Assembly (NCBI GenBank): GCA_963662175.1 | Contig: OY759215.1 | Coordinates: 19,209,079-19,273,078, forward strand | Source: Aradus depressus | Lineage: Eukaryota > Arthropoda > Insecta > Hemiptera > Aradidae | Length of the DNA stretch: 64,000 bases | Direction: 5' to 3' | Part shown: piece by piece, positions 40,265-51,002 of the stretch | Layout: the number at the start of each line of letters is the position of its first letter | Position numbering within the stretch: the first letter of the stretch is position 1 | The notes under the pieces: model-generated | Database searches by the model: none | What the model was told of the DNA's origin: nothing | The model's input: the letters and a program-made list of their open reading frames with translations, nothing else | Position numbers and translations under genes: made by a program

Positions 40265-40740
40265 TTTTTACTTCCTCAGTTATAATAAGTATTGGAGAAG
40301 TTATGTTATTTGTCAAAAATTCTATGTTGTGTTTCACCAAAATTTTATGTTTTCCGATTCCCGATTACAAAAATTAAAAAAAAAAAAGTCTGTTTTTTGT
40401 GCCAGTGACTGTGAATGAATGTATCGACACAAAATTTAATAGCTACATCCAGAACGCCGTAAGGAGGACACCTATTGATTTTCAGTCAAATCGGCCAACG
40501 GGAAGAGGGGGGGGGGGGGGGGGGGGGGGAGTAAGAGGAGTGGGACTCAACTCAAAAACCCTTATCACTGCGGATACAATAGGTCCCGAAATTTTAGTTG
40601 ATTAATTCGGGCTGGGGAAGTACGTAGTTGGTGATTTTTTTTACTTCTCCATCTTTACGAAGTATAGGGGAAGTTACGTAATCGGTCAAAAAGTTGATGA
40701 TAATTTTTCACTTTCCAAAAAGTGGGGAAAAAAAAAAACA
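40265..40740 (+). mobile_element. RA repeat copy plus a second RA start
   Basis: TTTTTACTTCCTCAGTTATAATAAG, AAATCGGCCAACGGGAAG, a 23-G run (40507-40529), GGGCTGGGGAAGTACG; a new copy starts at 40641 TTACTTCTCCATC and is cut off at about 40740. Confidence 0.65.
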
Positions 40741-41205
40741 CTAATAAACTATACATGCAACCATGATTTTATTTATTTTTATTTAATATATTTTATGATG
40801 GAATAAAATGAATTATATAGAAAAATATGATAGAAATAGACAAATCATAAGTTAGCAGAACAACTATTTTATTTTCTTTAGTTTTTCAGTTTTTCTTCCC
40901 ATCCTTCCGTGTAACTGGAGTGGATTGCTTTGGGACGGAGCTCCGTGAGAAAGACCGGACCCATGAAAATCTGTAAATTACCCCAATTATTTCCGTTGGA
41001 TTTTCACCGACCGAAGTGAAGAGGGAGGGAGGGAGGGTTCAGAAGGCTGCAGTTGGCCATCTGAACAAGCCCTAAATAATAGCCGTTGAGTTGGTGCAGT
41101 TCGCCGCCGGAACAGGAAACCGTTCACCACTTCCGCTCTAGCTTCACATTTCCGGCCAAGGAGAATTTTCTTTTTCGAGAAAAACTGAGAAAATCCTTTT
41201 TTTTT
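40741..41205. other. Unassigned DNA, partly GC-richer
   Basis: 40900-41160 is more GC-rich than its neighbours and is not repeated in the window; no ORF of note. Confidence 0.4.
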
Positions 41206-41293
41206 TTTTTACTTCCCCAGCTACATAGGGAAAGTTTTGTAATCGATGTTTGCCAATCCTAAATTCCAAAAAAAAATAAATAAGTATATAATA
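41206..41293 (+). mobile_element. RA repeat start fragment
   Basis: TTTACTTCCCCAGCTACATAGGGAAAG then GTAATCG. Confidence 0.5.
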
Positions 41294-41440
41294 ATATGAA
41301 GATGGCTGATGTAGTGAGAAGTGATTATTTCACAGGTAGTCAAATAAGATGTAGTCTGACCTCTCACAGATTTTTATTAGTATAAGTAGCCGGCTTTCGA
41401 GGTTGCCCTCATCATCAGGCAGTCTACAAAAGAAACCATC
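41294..41440 (-). repeat. Repeat with CTGATGA...GAAA stem-loop motif
   Basis: Complement of 41385-41418 reads CCTGATGATGAGGGCAACCTCGAAAGCCGGC: CTGATGA, one U, a GAGG/CCTC stem with GCAA loop, then GAAA. The adjoining 41294-41372 is shared with 22355-22429. A related motif, CTGATGATGAGGGTAACCCC, is on the minus strand at about 62743-62771. Confidence 0.5.
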
Positions 41441-42524
41441 CAAAAGCCATGCAAAAAAGCACAAAAAAAAACAGGTTCTGTTGGTAACAATATATTTAAA
41501 CATATAATGAAAAATGAAAATAAATTGTTGATCTTTTTAAGATTTACATTAACAAAAAACTCCACAATTGATTCTGAGTAATTGTTTATATGACCATCTT
41601 GGGGCTCTATGATCTGGACTGCTCTCATTCCGGTAATAAAGATTAATGATTGAGTTCAGTACCGCATCAATGTATATACTGATCAGCAAGTTCCAAAAAC
41701 CTGTCGTTAGTCTGTTGTAATTCTCGGAGACTTCATTTACATCTTGACTAGCCCATACGTCTTCTGCGCCAATCATAGTAAGGTAGACACGGAGCCACCT
41801 CCATAAAGCGCAAAGCTGTTTTGCTGCGGATAGAGCAAGGGAGGTGTGACGTTCTGCGAGCGAAACGAGCGTGGATCAACGTTCCTTAGTCGTCTGAAGC
41901 CAAGTTGAGCCTCAGGACGTTATTAATTAACTCTAAGCTTATTATCCTCTCCTTTTTAGTGCTCCCATTAAGTGTCAAATAAAAATCCTAATTGGACATT
42001 GAAACCTCTTTAGTGGCCCTTCTTAGTTTGTTATAAAACTCTTAACAAAGTGGACCGCTCTATCAGACAAGACGGATTTCCTTTAATTATAGATTTGCTC
42101 GTGTAGGATTTCATATAAAGATAGTTCATAATGACATGGGCTCAGCCAGACGGGGGTCAGCTAACAAACTTCTAAATTTTCAGTTGGAAAAAGATTAATT
42201 GAGGATTTTCTCGACGATGTTACTTTGCGAGTGTTTTTTCTTCAGAAACTTACTACGGGCTTGTTGCACCTAGGGACCAATCCAACGCTCATCCCTTCCC
42301 TGGAAGCGCTGTACATCCTCCTTACATGTTTTGTCTTACCTGGATAAAGGGCCTAGACTCTCAGTCTCTTTAGCTAATCAGTGTACTCCCGAGGTTTAAT
42401 CTTCTTAAGCCTTCCTCTATGGATCATATCTCTCAGGACTATCCTTGACACCTATAATATATGTATAGACCAGACACCATGTTCTGTGAGTATTCCTGTA
42501 AGTTGCTGAGGATGGAGTTACATA
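41441..42524. other. Mostly unassigned, 1.1 kb
   Basis: Minus frames at 41377-41628 and 41549-41776 (75 codons, MIGAEDVWASQDVNEVSENY...) look mildly protein-like but match nothing I recognise. 42140-42500 may be decayed LINE upstream of the relic at 42525. Confidence 0.35.
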
Positions 42525-42761
42525 CGCGAATTATGGGGTTGTGCTAAGCCATCTAACAAGAAGCGTATCCAGTATTTCTAATCCAATGTCCTAAAAACAA
42601 TTGTCGATGCACCCTTCTATATTTCCAACCTTACCCTCCATAATGACTTGGAAATTCCTTTTGTTATTAACCTCATCCAATTGCCAGACTATTGTCATCC
42701 TAATCCCATCCAGATCCCTTGAAGACTAAGGCGGCACTGGCCGAGAGACCTGCTACTGTAA
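42525..42761 (+). pseudogene. Jockey-type LINE ORF2 C-terminal relic
   Basis: One frame reads RELWGCAKPSNKKRIQYF, a stop, SNVLKTIVDAPFYISNLTLH, NDLEIPFV, and later a stop then RLRRHWPRDLL and a terminal stop. This matches the conserved end of Jockey-clade ORF2 (xLWGxAxxSNxxxIQxxQSKxLRxIxxAPxYxxNxxLHxDLxIPxV ... RRLKRxWPRDL). It is the region after the RT, close to the protein end. At least two internal stops show it is dead. Homologous relics are at 48215-48392, 53402-53895 and 56662-56893. Confidence 0.8.
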
Positions 42762-44069
42762 TTTAGCAAAAATATTTAGGGAGTGCCAGTGGTCATCTTT
42801 TCCCTTCATGTACTGCTCTCACCTCCAGCTCTCTTTTTCTTCTTGGTCTGCCTCCGCTGCTAAAACGTTGCCGAAGCTCGCTCCTATTGATCCTCCAACA
42901 CCTTGGAATCCGCACCGAGGAACATATTCGACTATCTGCATGTGGTTATTTCTCTCCATGACTTCACCAAAAAGTCTCTATTCCAGAACTGATTTACGCA
43001 CTCCCTTACTAGCTTTGACCTGATTTCAGCGCCAGCAAGTGCTTGCGTAAATTGTCTATAGAAAGTGAAGGTTTTTCGGGTCTACTTAATTTACTACTCA
43101 ATATTTTATAACAGTTGTGGTTGTTAGCAACGGACTGTGTGGCAGCCCTCCAAGGTAATTATCGCTAGATAGTCGACATGTTGTATAGGAATGCTAGGTG
43201 ATAATCTGCATTAATGCTGTCTTCCCACATCGTTCTGAGTAGAGGAGCCATGGTTGGAATCCGAACCTATCTTCACACCTTGGAAAAATCTTTGAATGTG
43301 AATTAAATTAATAGTTTTCCCCCTGAATAAAATATTATTGATTTTTGAAAGTTATATTAAGACTGCCAAACTTGGAGCACGACATCACCTTCCAAGGTCG
43401 AAAGATTGCATGTTTATGAAAACGAGGTGCGGAGGTTGCCTGTTCTAGATTCGTGTTTTACCCTCAACTCCCAGCTTTCTCTGGGAACTACAAATCCCCC
43501 GATATTGAGCTTCATAGGAATACTTTCGGAAACTTGAATTCCTACTTCGTTTTAGAACTGAGTTAACCCACTATTGGGTCACTTCTGAAGAAAATTGGTC
43601 TTATAGATGGAAATAGATGGCGTGGATAATCCCTATGGAAGCTGATACGTGAAAGACTAATAAAGGTAGTTGAAAAAAGATGAAGACAGCTAGAAGCATG
43701 GTCATCCTTTCGATTCTAAGAAAAAATAACTGTTTTTCTAACCGGCAAAATGAAGCGGTCAGTGACTAGTTAATTGAATTTCGTGCATAAAATCAATCAA
43801 TTATGTATAAAAAAAAGAAAAGCACTTGATATGTGAAAGAGGCGGTTGACCTTCGTAAGTCCTAGTTTACTTTGCTGTTCTGCTTTCTCTTCGTCGTCAG
43901 TTGTTCTTCTCTGTTGAAGCAGGCAAATGGTGAGATATGGCACTTAAAAAGAGGTTCTCATGTTCATCGTAGGCACTCTCTGCTACTGACGTAGAAGTTT
44001 GGAAGAACCTTCTCAGGGCTTATGCACAGTGTGCAATAGTTGTGTTATGTTAATTTTTTTTTTTTATTT
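42762..44069. other. Unassigned 1.3-kb stretch
   Basis: The 71-codon frame at 42808-43023 has no domain. No repeat family seen elsewhere in the window was recognised. This is one of the longest non-repetitive tracts and could include host intron or intergenic DNA. Confidence 0.4.
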
Positions 44070-44270
44070 ACAACTGTAGGGAGAAAAAATGGCAATGTTA
44101 AAATACTAAGAGGGGAGAAATCACCCTTAGACACTGAGTTGCACTCATTCTTGGCTGACCATTGTCATTGTTTGATCTAAGAAAGTATCAAGGCAACGTT
44201 CGGAAGGATGGCAGAAGGAAAGGCACGGACTAGAGGAATCCAGTGGTCTCAGTAAGTTTGTATAGTCCGT
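44070..44270 (-). mobile_element. Jockey-type LINE 3' end, diverged
   Basis: ACAACTGTAGGGAG ... GGCAATGTTAAAATACTAAG, GGGGAGAAATCACCC, GGCAGAAGGAAAGGCACGGAC correspond on the minus strand to the 3' region of 56662-57071 (GGGTGATTTCTCCCC; CCGTGCCCTCCATTCTGCC). Coding part too eroded to read. Confidence 0.6.
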
Positions 44271-44285
44271 TCATTTCTTATCTTT

Positions 44286-44380
44286 TCAGTCGATGGCTCA
44301 TGTCCATCAGAGTGACGAAAGAGCGCTCTAGAAGTAGGCGATATGTAGATAAAGCCCGGGCATGAGTCATAATAACTAAC
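44286..44380 (+). mobile_element. SINE-1 3' fragment, AACTAACT tail
   Basis: GGCTCATGTCCATCAGAGTGACG, AAAGAGCGCTCTAGAAGTAGG, GCCCGGGCATGAGTCATAATAACTAACT. Confidence 0.8.
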
Positions 44381-44430
44381 TCTAATTTATAAACTATCTT
44401 GGTTAACGGAAATAAAATTATTATTATTAT
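44381..44430 (+). mobile_element. LINE 3' terminus with (ATT)n
   Basis: TTGGTTAACGGAAATAAAATTATTATT and two more ATT; same ending as 15825-15863. Confidence 0.6.
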
Positions 44431-44614
44431 TGCGGATTGAAAGGACTGCATCAGGATGAGGGAGAGGGTAACAGTATCGTCTGCAAAGAAATGAAAGGAA
44501 GGAATGTTAATGGATGGGTGGGGATGTCAGCTATTTATATCGTGAAAAGGATAGGGCCAAGGATACGTCCTTGAGGAACACCAGCGTTTTGAGGAGTCAT
44601 GGGAGTCCAGTTAA
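44431..44614 (-). pseudogene. LINE reverse-transcriptase core relic
   Basis: Complement reads AGVPQGRILGPILFTI, a stop, IADIPTH, then in another frame FHFFADDTVTLSLIL. The first block is the VPQG motif of non-LTR RTs and FADD is the catalytic (Y/F)xDD motif, spaced about 30 residues apart as in intact LINEs. One frameshift and stops separate them, so it is dead. It is the only place in the window where the catalytic aspartates are visible. It adjoins an oppositely oriented LINE tail at 44381-44430. Confidence 0.8.
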
Positions 44615-44639
44615 ACTAAGTTGTTTTTTTTCTTTACCT

Positions 44640-45084
44640 ATTAAATTGCATTCTTAAATTGCACTTATAGTTTTCTTCTACAAATGCGAACAATAGTAAA
44701 GAAGAATCCTCTTTGACCACCACAATTCTCTGAGGCTTCAAAGTGTCGTTGCAGACTCCAACTACAGCCTCCTCAGATTTGTTGGGCGGACCTCCGTCTC
44801 TGATAGAGGGGTCCGGGAGTAGGTTCCAATAAGAAGGGTGATCCTGGCTGAGAAGTGATATCTAAAGAAAGTGGTTTGGTCCATGCTCCTGTCTTCTCCC
44901 TTCCTCCTGATCCAATTTGGGATCTTAATGCCCGCCCCCTATCTTCCAATATACCACCCCCAACAGATCTTGATTTAATCTCGATGGAAGTTTGCCCTCT
45001 GACCAACTGGAAATAAAGTATCACTCCGTCATTTCATGCCATCTTCTTGATCTGATTAGAACTGATTGTTCACCTCTCTCTTCA
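44640..45084. other. Unassigned DNA
   Basis: Contains an 83-codon minus frame at 44773-45024 without recognised domain. Confidence 0.4.
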
Positions 45085-45180
45085 CCCGGTAATGTACTTC
45101 CCCACCTCGGATTATTTGTAATCAAATACATTTTTGCTATCCCTCTCTTTTTCTGCCGATTTGACTGAAAATCATTCTCT
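45085..45180 (-). mobile_element. RA repeat terminal piece
   Basis: TCACCCGGTAATGTACTTCCCCACC and CTGCCGATTTGACTGAAAATC. Confidence 0.55.
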
Positions 45181-45199
45181 AACTCAGCTGTTATTAGAG

Positions 45200-45559
45200 T
45201 TTTCGAGGTTGCCCTCATTCAAAGGCTCTCTAATAAAGAACGTTTATTGAATAATTGTGACTAATAATGGGAAAGAGCAAGAACATATCTGTCCCCATTC
45301 ATGAAATTTTACAATGTTAATTTTTAAATAGTTATAAATAAATAAATGTACTACCAACTGAGGTTGGATTCGTTGTGGCTGTGGTTACTTACAGCACCGG
45401 AAGCCAGTCCCTGGCAGATTCTGATGTTGGGTGGGGCCAGAGCGAAGTAGTAGGTGTCCCAATTCCTCCCCTATTCCAAGGAACTAACTCCACCCTAGAC
45501 CAATTTCCACCCCAGTAGGATGTCCTAAATAGTTTTAGAAGGTTGCATTCTATCCTCGG
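45200..45559. other. Unassigned DNA
   Basis: No repeat or gene recognised; 45360-45520 is moderately GC-rich. Confidence 0.4.
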
Positions 45560-45752
45560 TGGGGTATGAACATGAGCTCGACTCTCTTCAGTGGCAGTCC
45601 TAAATTTTCCCTATTCATGTTTAGTTACCTCGTGTAGTGGTTTTAACGAGTAATTGACATCGTACAGGCTCAGGACGATTCCATCCGAACAACTAATTTA
45701 AGAGACTCGGCCGGGTTTCGAACCCGCTATCTCTGAGCTACCGGCGCCCTCA
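45560..45752 (-). mobile_element. SINE-1, decayed but with head
   Basis: CATGAGCTCGACTC, GTGGCAGTCCTAAATTTTCCC, GACATCGTACAGGCTC, GGCCGGGTTTCGAACCCGC (B box), TGAGCTACCGGCGCCCTC (A box end). Confidence 0.8.
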
Positions 45753-45849
45753 GCCAATCAATAAGAAACGGTTACAAAGTCTCCCCTACAGGGTAAGTTA
45801 TTTAATCGGTCCTAAATTCCATATTGAGTTTTTAATGTATCCACTTTGA

Positions 45850-46314
45850 GTATCGTACGCTATTCCCTTCCTTTCTGCGCAGTTAGTACATTGTTATATG
45901 AAGTTAGAGCAGCACAATATGTGAAAGTTAGGAACCTAATATACATTATAGTTGTTTTCACTGTTAAACAGGAGATTTAAGTCAAGTCTTTGAAACAAAA
46001 GACTCATTTAGAGTCAATTATTTAAACCGTATTGACTTAGGAAGTTTCAGCCTTGGGATTCGACCATCCCTTCCAATTCCTACCCAAGTCGAACTTTCCA
46101 AACTTCTGTCTCTCTGGATATTCAACGCGGCTAATTTCTCCTCTCTCTCTGATGGTTTCCAAATTCCATGAATTTCGAAACATTGTATTCCGGATCCAAT
46201 CAATCGTCTCCCAGTCCCCACTCATCGATATTTTCTTATTCCCTAAATAAATAGATATATTGGGAGGGCTGGTATGTACACCAAGGGACCTAAGCATTCA
46301 ATGCACTTATTCCT
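45850..46314. other. Unassigned DNA
   Basis: Three overlapping frames at 46018-46297 on both strands; none has a recognisable domain. Confidence 0.4.
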
Positions 46315-46475
46315 GTTAGCTCTACTGTGGGAGTCTTAAATTGTGCCTTCTCACGTTAAGTTACCTAACGAGTACCTGACATCCCACCCGCTCGAGATCA
46401 CCCGTTATTACCTCCCAGATAATAAAACTATTGACCTAGCACGATACCTCTGAGCCAACGTCACCCTTTCTTATT
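46315..46475 (-). mobile_element. SINE-1, heavily decayed
   Basis: CTCTACTGTGGGAGTCTTAAATT, CTAACGAGTACCTGACATC, TTACCTCCCAGATAATAAAACT, CTCTGAGCCAACG in SINE-1 order. Confidence 0.65.
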
Positions 46476-46604
46476 CCCTAACGTTGCTATTGAACGGTAG
46501 GTAGAGGCTTTATTGAATGTGAGAAGAATGTTTCAATACTGAACAGTCTTACAGTTCACACAATGGAAGGGTCTTGTAGGTGCAGATTCACTGTAGCAAA
46601 AACG

Positions 46605-47015
46605 TCGTCGATGAATGATATAATGAATGAGACACGAAATTTTATATGTGTGTCCAGAACCCTGTTAGGAACACACCTATTGATTTTCAGCCAAATCGTC
46701 CAATAGGGAAGAGGTGGAATAGGGGGAGGCAAAAATCGACATGAAGTTTTATATTTAAATTGAAAACCACATAACGACGGCACCTATAAATTTTCCGCGG
46801 AATCGGCCGAAGGGAAAGGAGGATCAGAGAAGGGAGACTCGACTCAAATAACCTAATAACTGCCGATGTAATATATCGACTAAAGTTTAGTCACCATGCA
46901 AGTCAAATATTAATTTTCAGCCCAAACGGTCGATTGGCTTTGAAGCGAAAGGAAAAACGTAGTCGATTAATTCATGCTGATTTACAAAATACATTGGTGA
47001 TTCACCGACGACTTT
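46605..47015 (+). mobile_element. RA repeat, plus copy
   Basis: GTGTGTCCAGAACCCTGTTAGG, GATTTTCAGCCAAATCG, second module with TTTTCCGCGGAATCGGCCG, GGTCGATTGGCTTTG, and GATTCACCGACGACTTTTGG. Confidence 0.7.
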
Positions 47016-47025
47016 TGGAATCAGG

Positions 47026-47650
47026 GGTCGATAGTAATATCGATTGATATGATTTTACCATCAAATATTATCAATAGTTATATTTAGTAATATCGATTGT
47101 ACTATCGAATTTGAAATTTTTATTTAAAAATTAGCGTTCTTGCACTTTCCATTTTCTCACCTATATTCTCTATAGTAAGTTTACTGAATTTTTACACTTC
47201 TTTGACTATTTTTCCCTGTGATGACAAAAACATGACATGCACCAGACTTGTTAGGAGGAACTGTAAATTCTTTGTGAATAAGGTAGGGCACCTAATTTAT
47301 TCATTTTCCATCTTACTCCAAGCAGATGATCCTAGGGATGCCAAATTTTTTTTAAATATAGATATTTTTAACATAACCTTTTTTTCAGTCTAGATTTTTG
47401 ATTTACGTACTTGTTCATTTTACATGAACTGGTAACTGAAGTATACATTTCAAAAAAACTTGTTTTTCTCAATAAAAACATTTTTTTTAAAAATAAAAAC
47501 ATATTAACTATTTAATAAAAATATCTTAACTAGTAGGTTAAAGGAACTGATAATACTGATTAGGACGAAACCTCTTTTCTCGGTTACTGCCGTTAAGAAC
47601 TATCGATACTATCGGTTTGGCCGGCTATCGATAGTTTGACACCTCTACCT
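47026..47650. mobile_element. Possible hAT-like element with ATCGATAG ends
   Basis: TCGATAGTAATATCGATTGATAT at the left and CTATCGATACTATCGG...CTATCGATAGTTTGACACCTC at the right are roughly inverted. A clean TIR start and target duplication cannot be fixed. The interior is AT-rich. Confidence 0.3.
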
Positions 47651-48214
47651 ATTACATAACCTGTGTACCGAAGTAAAACTGGTCGACGAGTTACCAACCA
47701 TGTATCGTATATTCCCCAATTGACCAGTCCATGGGTAGAAGACTGATTGAATAATTAAATATTGACATAAATAGAAAAATATTCGACTGGAGGGAGGGGA
47801 CAGTTTTTTATTTTGTGGATTGCTATGTACACTTAATTAAATAATATGTGCATGGGCTGTCAAATACAGTATAGAGATTTAACAAATATTATTTTGCTTT
47901 TAAAATAATTTAATTTCAACAGGAGTTATTTTATTTATAATTTTTTTTTTTTAACCTTCATTATATAATTTCCAACTATGAACTACATCACAACTAGAAA
48001 ATATGAGCAAAGAAAAACAGAAACACCACTTGAGTCTCTTGATGAGACGGCTGGTCAACACCACCGCCTCCTCAGGCAGGAGGCCCACCCGGCAAGGACC
48101 GGACCGACATGGCTTCAACCAGTGTGTTCGGATGTGTTGAACTTGTGCAAATTTGTGTATAATTGTTGTCTAACTTCATGTAAAAATGGTTATATTCAGG
48201 TCATGATGTAATGT
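47651..48214. other. Unassigned AT-rich DNA
   Basis: The 77-codon frame at 47978-48211 begins in a GC-richer patch, but no domain is recognised. Confidence 0.4.
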
Positions 48215-48392
48215 TATGTTTGATACGTAGTATGGGCATTGTCTGATTTTTTGGAGGATTTTATTTTGAATGGCTTGAATTCTTTTGGTGTGTGAGGGCT
48301 TAGCTGAACCTCAGAGCTAAACGCCATACGTCCAGATAGGTCTGATAACGGTCTTGTAGACACCCAGTTTGTGGTTGAGGCTAAGTTGAGAT
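48215..48392 (-). pseudogene. Jockey-type LINE ORF2 relic
   Basis: Complement reads HKLGVYKTVIRPIWTYGV, stop, L, stop, GSAKPSHTKRIQAIQNKILQ and KIRQCPYYVSNIT. The RPIWTYGxxLWGxAKPSxxxxIQxxQxKxL block is diagnostic of Jockey-clade ORF2 just after the RT. Two stops replace residues in the LWG region. Same region as the relic at 42525-42761 but from a different copy. Confidence 0.8.
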
Positions 48393-48574
48393 TAACAATT
48401 ATTTAAAAATACAAAATTCAGTTTTTACATGTTATGAATTTCATGAGTATTCGTGTTCAAATTGTTTCTGTTTTATTTAAATAGCTCTCCAATGCTACTC
48501 CTAGCGGTATTCTGTTGGTAACATTAAGTAGCAGTGATCTTCGGAAGTTATCAATCAACCTTTTCATTCTTTTA

Positions 48575-49020
48575 CCCTCCGAGCTATACGAAGTACAGGG
48601 GAAGTTATGTAATCGGTCAGAAATTTTCACCGGAATTTTATGTTTTCCAATGCCCTAATTCCAAAAAAATAATAAAAATAGAATACCCAATAGAATCAAC
48701 ATGAAATTTTAGTTGTATATCCAAAAATCCACGAGGACAACACCTATTGATTTTCAGTCAAATCGACCGAAGGGAAAGGGGCAATGGGAGGGGAGTTCTT
48801 AACACAAAAGGTTTAATAACTGCTGATGCAATGAATATATTGACATGTATTTATATTCAAATAATTTTGAATTTGAATTCAAAGCCCTAGAAAGGGGGTT
48901 TGGGAGGGGCGAGAGGATCACAAACCCTAGAAGGGAGGGGGGGGGGGGGGGGAATCAAAAACCCTAGAAATGGGGGGGGGGGGGGGGACGGGAGGATCAA
49001 AAACCCTAGTAACTCCCGAA
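48575..49020 (+). mobile_element. RA repeat with poly-G expansions and an internal duplication
   Basis: GCTATACGAAGTACAGGGGAAG, GTAATCGGTCAGAAATTT, GACCGAAGGGAAAGG. From 48890 a short unit (GGGAGG...ATCAAAAACCCTAG) is repeated three times with long G runs (about 48938-48952 and 48974-48987). Confidence 0.65.
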
Positions 49021-49025
49021 TGTAT

Positions 49026-49240
49026 TGAGGGCGCCGTTAGCTCAGAGGTAGTAGTGACTTCTTTCTAGTAAGCTATCCTACTGAGCTCAAAATCACGGGT
49101 TCCAAAACCGACCGAGACCGTTCGATTATTTATATGGGAGGTGAATGAGTACGCCGTCCTTCGAATGGGACGTTAAGCGATGGCTTTGAGCTTGTACGAT
49201 ATCAGGTCATCGTTAATGACCCTTTTTAGATTACTAAACC
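49026..49240 (+). mobile_element. SINE-1, head present, 3' truncated
   Basis: GAGGGCGCCGTTAGCTCAGAGGTAG (A box), CACGGGTTCCAAAACCGACC (decayed B box), GCCGTCCTTCGAATGGGACG, GATATCAGGTCATCGTTAATGACC. An extra 25 bp separate the two boxes. Confidence 0.8.
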
Positions 49241-49249
49241 TGGGTAGGC

Positions 49250-49380
49250 AATATTCGACCCAAAATTTAGTAATAAGAATCAGTAATCCAACTATTTTAG
49301 CCCAAACCCGTCAATTTGTTTTGATGGGAGAGTGGTAACTTATTGATTAATTCATACTGGGGAAGTACATTGCTGTGATG
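49250..49380 (+). mobile_element. RA repeat 3' piece
   Basis: GACCCAAAATTTAGTAATAAG, CATACTGGGGAAGTACATTGC. Confidence 0.55.
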
Positions 49381-49689
49381 TCTCAACTCTATCGTGCGAA
49401 TTTTTATATTTGTTTGAATTCCTATATTTATCTACTTGTATTTGTTCATTTTTCCCAATATTTCTATCGATGAATCCAAGAATATTATTTTCCTAACTTA
49501 TTTATTATTATTACAGGTAAGGCTTTTGATGTGCAGAAGTTTTTAGACGAGTATAATATACGTTATTATATCATCTTCATTTTCTGGTAAGTTTTTTCTT
49601 ACTTCCAATACATGCCTCATATATGACAGTAGTTACTTAATAGAGCTGAACTTGCATCTAATACTTCATGATGTATTCATTCTTATGAA
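49381..49689. other. Unassigned AT-rich DNA
   Basis: Contains ACAGGTAAGGCTTTTGATG near 49515, donor-like but without an exon. Confidence 0.45.
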
Positions 49690-50500
49690 ATGAAATTAAA
49701 AATAATCTTTATTCTGGGACATACGTCCCCTAAGAATAATAACAAAGAATAAACAAGAGTATACAAGTATCAACCAGTTGAAAAGAAAAAATGTAAAATA
49801 AAATAAAAGAGATCTCTTATAAGTAAATACCAAATGTTAACAACAGGCAATCAGTAAAACAATATAATAAACTAGTGAAAAATAATAAAGAGGAATAAAA
49901 AAATGGAAATAGAAAAATAGAAAAACAAGTATGAATAATAATGTGAAAAATGATATAAATGATAACAATAATGACTTGTATATGAATGAATTGTAAAAAA
50001 CTGGACTGATGAAACAGAAGAGTAACAATCTGTCCAGTTGGAGTGAGAGACTTATAGGAAGACGAGAACTATCTCGTAGGACCCAGCCTTAGGAATCAGA
50101 GGTTTGCTGAGTTAGGAGATAATGGAAAAGTAGGGACTTAAATGAAAGAAGAGTAGGAGCAGAGCGAATCTGGAGAGGGAGAGAGTTCCAGAGGGAGTTA
50201 GCCTGGATAAGGAAGAAGTTGTGGTAGGTTGTTGTCCTATGGGAAAGGAGGTAAAGATCAGAGGGATCTAGTGACTTTCTGGTGAATATGGGATTTAAAT
50301 TGGAGCATTTGGAAGATGTAGGAGGGCTTTTGGGAAAATATGGTTTGATAGAGGAAGGAGTCTAGGAAATATTGTCGATGAGAGTATGGGAAGAGCCATT
50401 TTAGGTCGGTATAAGAACTTGTAATAGAGGAGTGTCTGGGGAGCCCGAAAATGAATCTTATAAAGGAATTCATGACTCGCTTTAGTTTCATGTCGAGCTC
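49690..50500 (-). mobile_element. LINE 3' region with decayed ORF2 end
   Basis: Minus strand. 3' UTR and terminus (complement ends CCCAGAATAAAGATTATTTTTAATTTC at about 49690) are homologous to 26160-26533 on the plus strand. The coding relic is listed separately. Confidence 0.8.
50091..50491 (-). pseudogene. LINE ORF2 C-terminal relic with one frameshift
   Basis: First frame: KLKRVMNSFIRFIFGLPRHS, SYTDLKWLFPYSHRQYFLDS, ...QMLQFKSHIHQKVTRSL. After a one-base shift it continues DLYLLSHRTTTYHNFFLIQA, NSLWNSLPLQIRSAPTLLSF and KSLLFHYLL, ending at a stop near 50091. The NxxxRFIFGL...LKWL...RR...SLWNSLP.xIR......FK..L order is the standard C-terminal domain of insect non-LTR ORF2 proteins. Only one lesion is visible in about 130 residues, so the copy is not very old. 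RT palm motifs lie outside the fragment. Confidence 0.85.
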
Positions 50501-50569
50501 ACCAGAGAGTCCTCCATATGCGAGAACATATTCTTATGCACTAAAACTTATGACCTTATTGTAAAAATA

Positions 50570-50890
50570 CTTTTACCTCTCAAGCTAAACGAAGTATAGG
50601 GGAAGTTATGTAATTGGTCAGAAAGTCCATGTTGAGTTTTCACTGAAGTTTCATTTTTTTCCGTTGTGTGTGCCTGTGAACAAGATAACTGCCGATATAA
50701 TGAATGTATCGAATCAAAATTTGTTATGTAAATCCCCCCCGAAGGGAGGGGGATCAGAGAAGGGAACTCGCCTCAAAAACCATAATAACTGCCGACGAGA
50801 TGAATGTATCGACTAATAATTTATTATGAAAATTCATGATTTTTATTCCAAACGGTTGATTGGTTTTGGAGGGAGAGCAAAAACTTATTT
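50570..50890 (+). mobile_element. RA repeat, plus copy
   Basis: CTAAACGAAGTATAGGGGAAG, GTAATTGGTCAGAAAG, CTGCCGATATAATGAATGTATCG, GGTTGATTGGTTTTGG. Confidence 0.65.
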
Positions 50891-50894
50891 TATC

Positions 50895-50975
50895 TAAATT
50901 TTGCCAACCCTACATTCTTATTCACCTAGGTTAGGGGGACGACGTGCTCAAAATTTTTTCACCTCTCAGATAAAA
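50895..50975 (-). mobile_element. SINE-1 fragment with large internal deletion
   Basis: TTTTGCCAACCCTACATTCTTATTCACC, then directly GACGACGTGCTCAAAATTTTTTCACC. The old-subfamily GTGCTCAA word is present. Confidence 0.7.
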
Positions 50976-51002
50976 AACCTAAAATATATGTGATGTGGCC
51001 AT

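Noticed and set aside
47026..47650. Confirmed hAT element from the ATCGATAG words
   Set aside because: Left and right ends could not be aligned to a common TIR start and no 8-bp duplication was found; kept only as a low-confidence feature.
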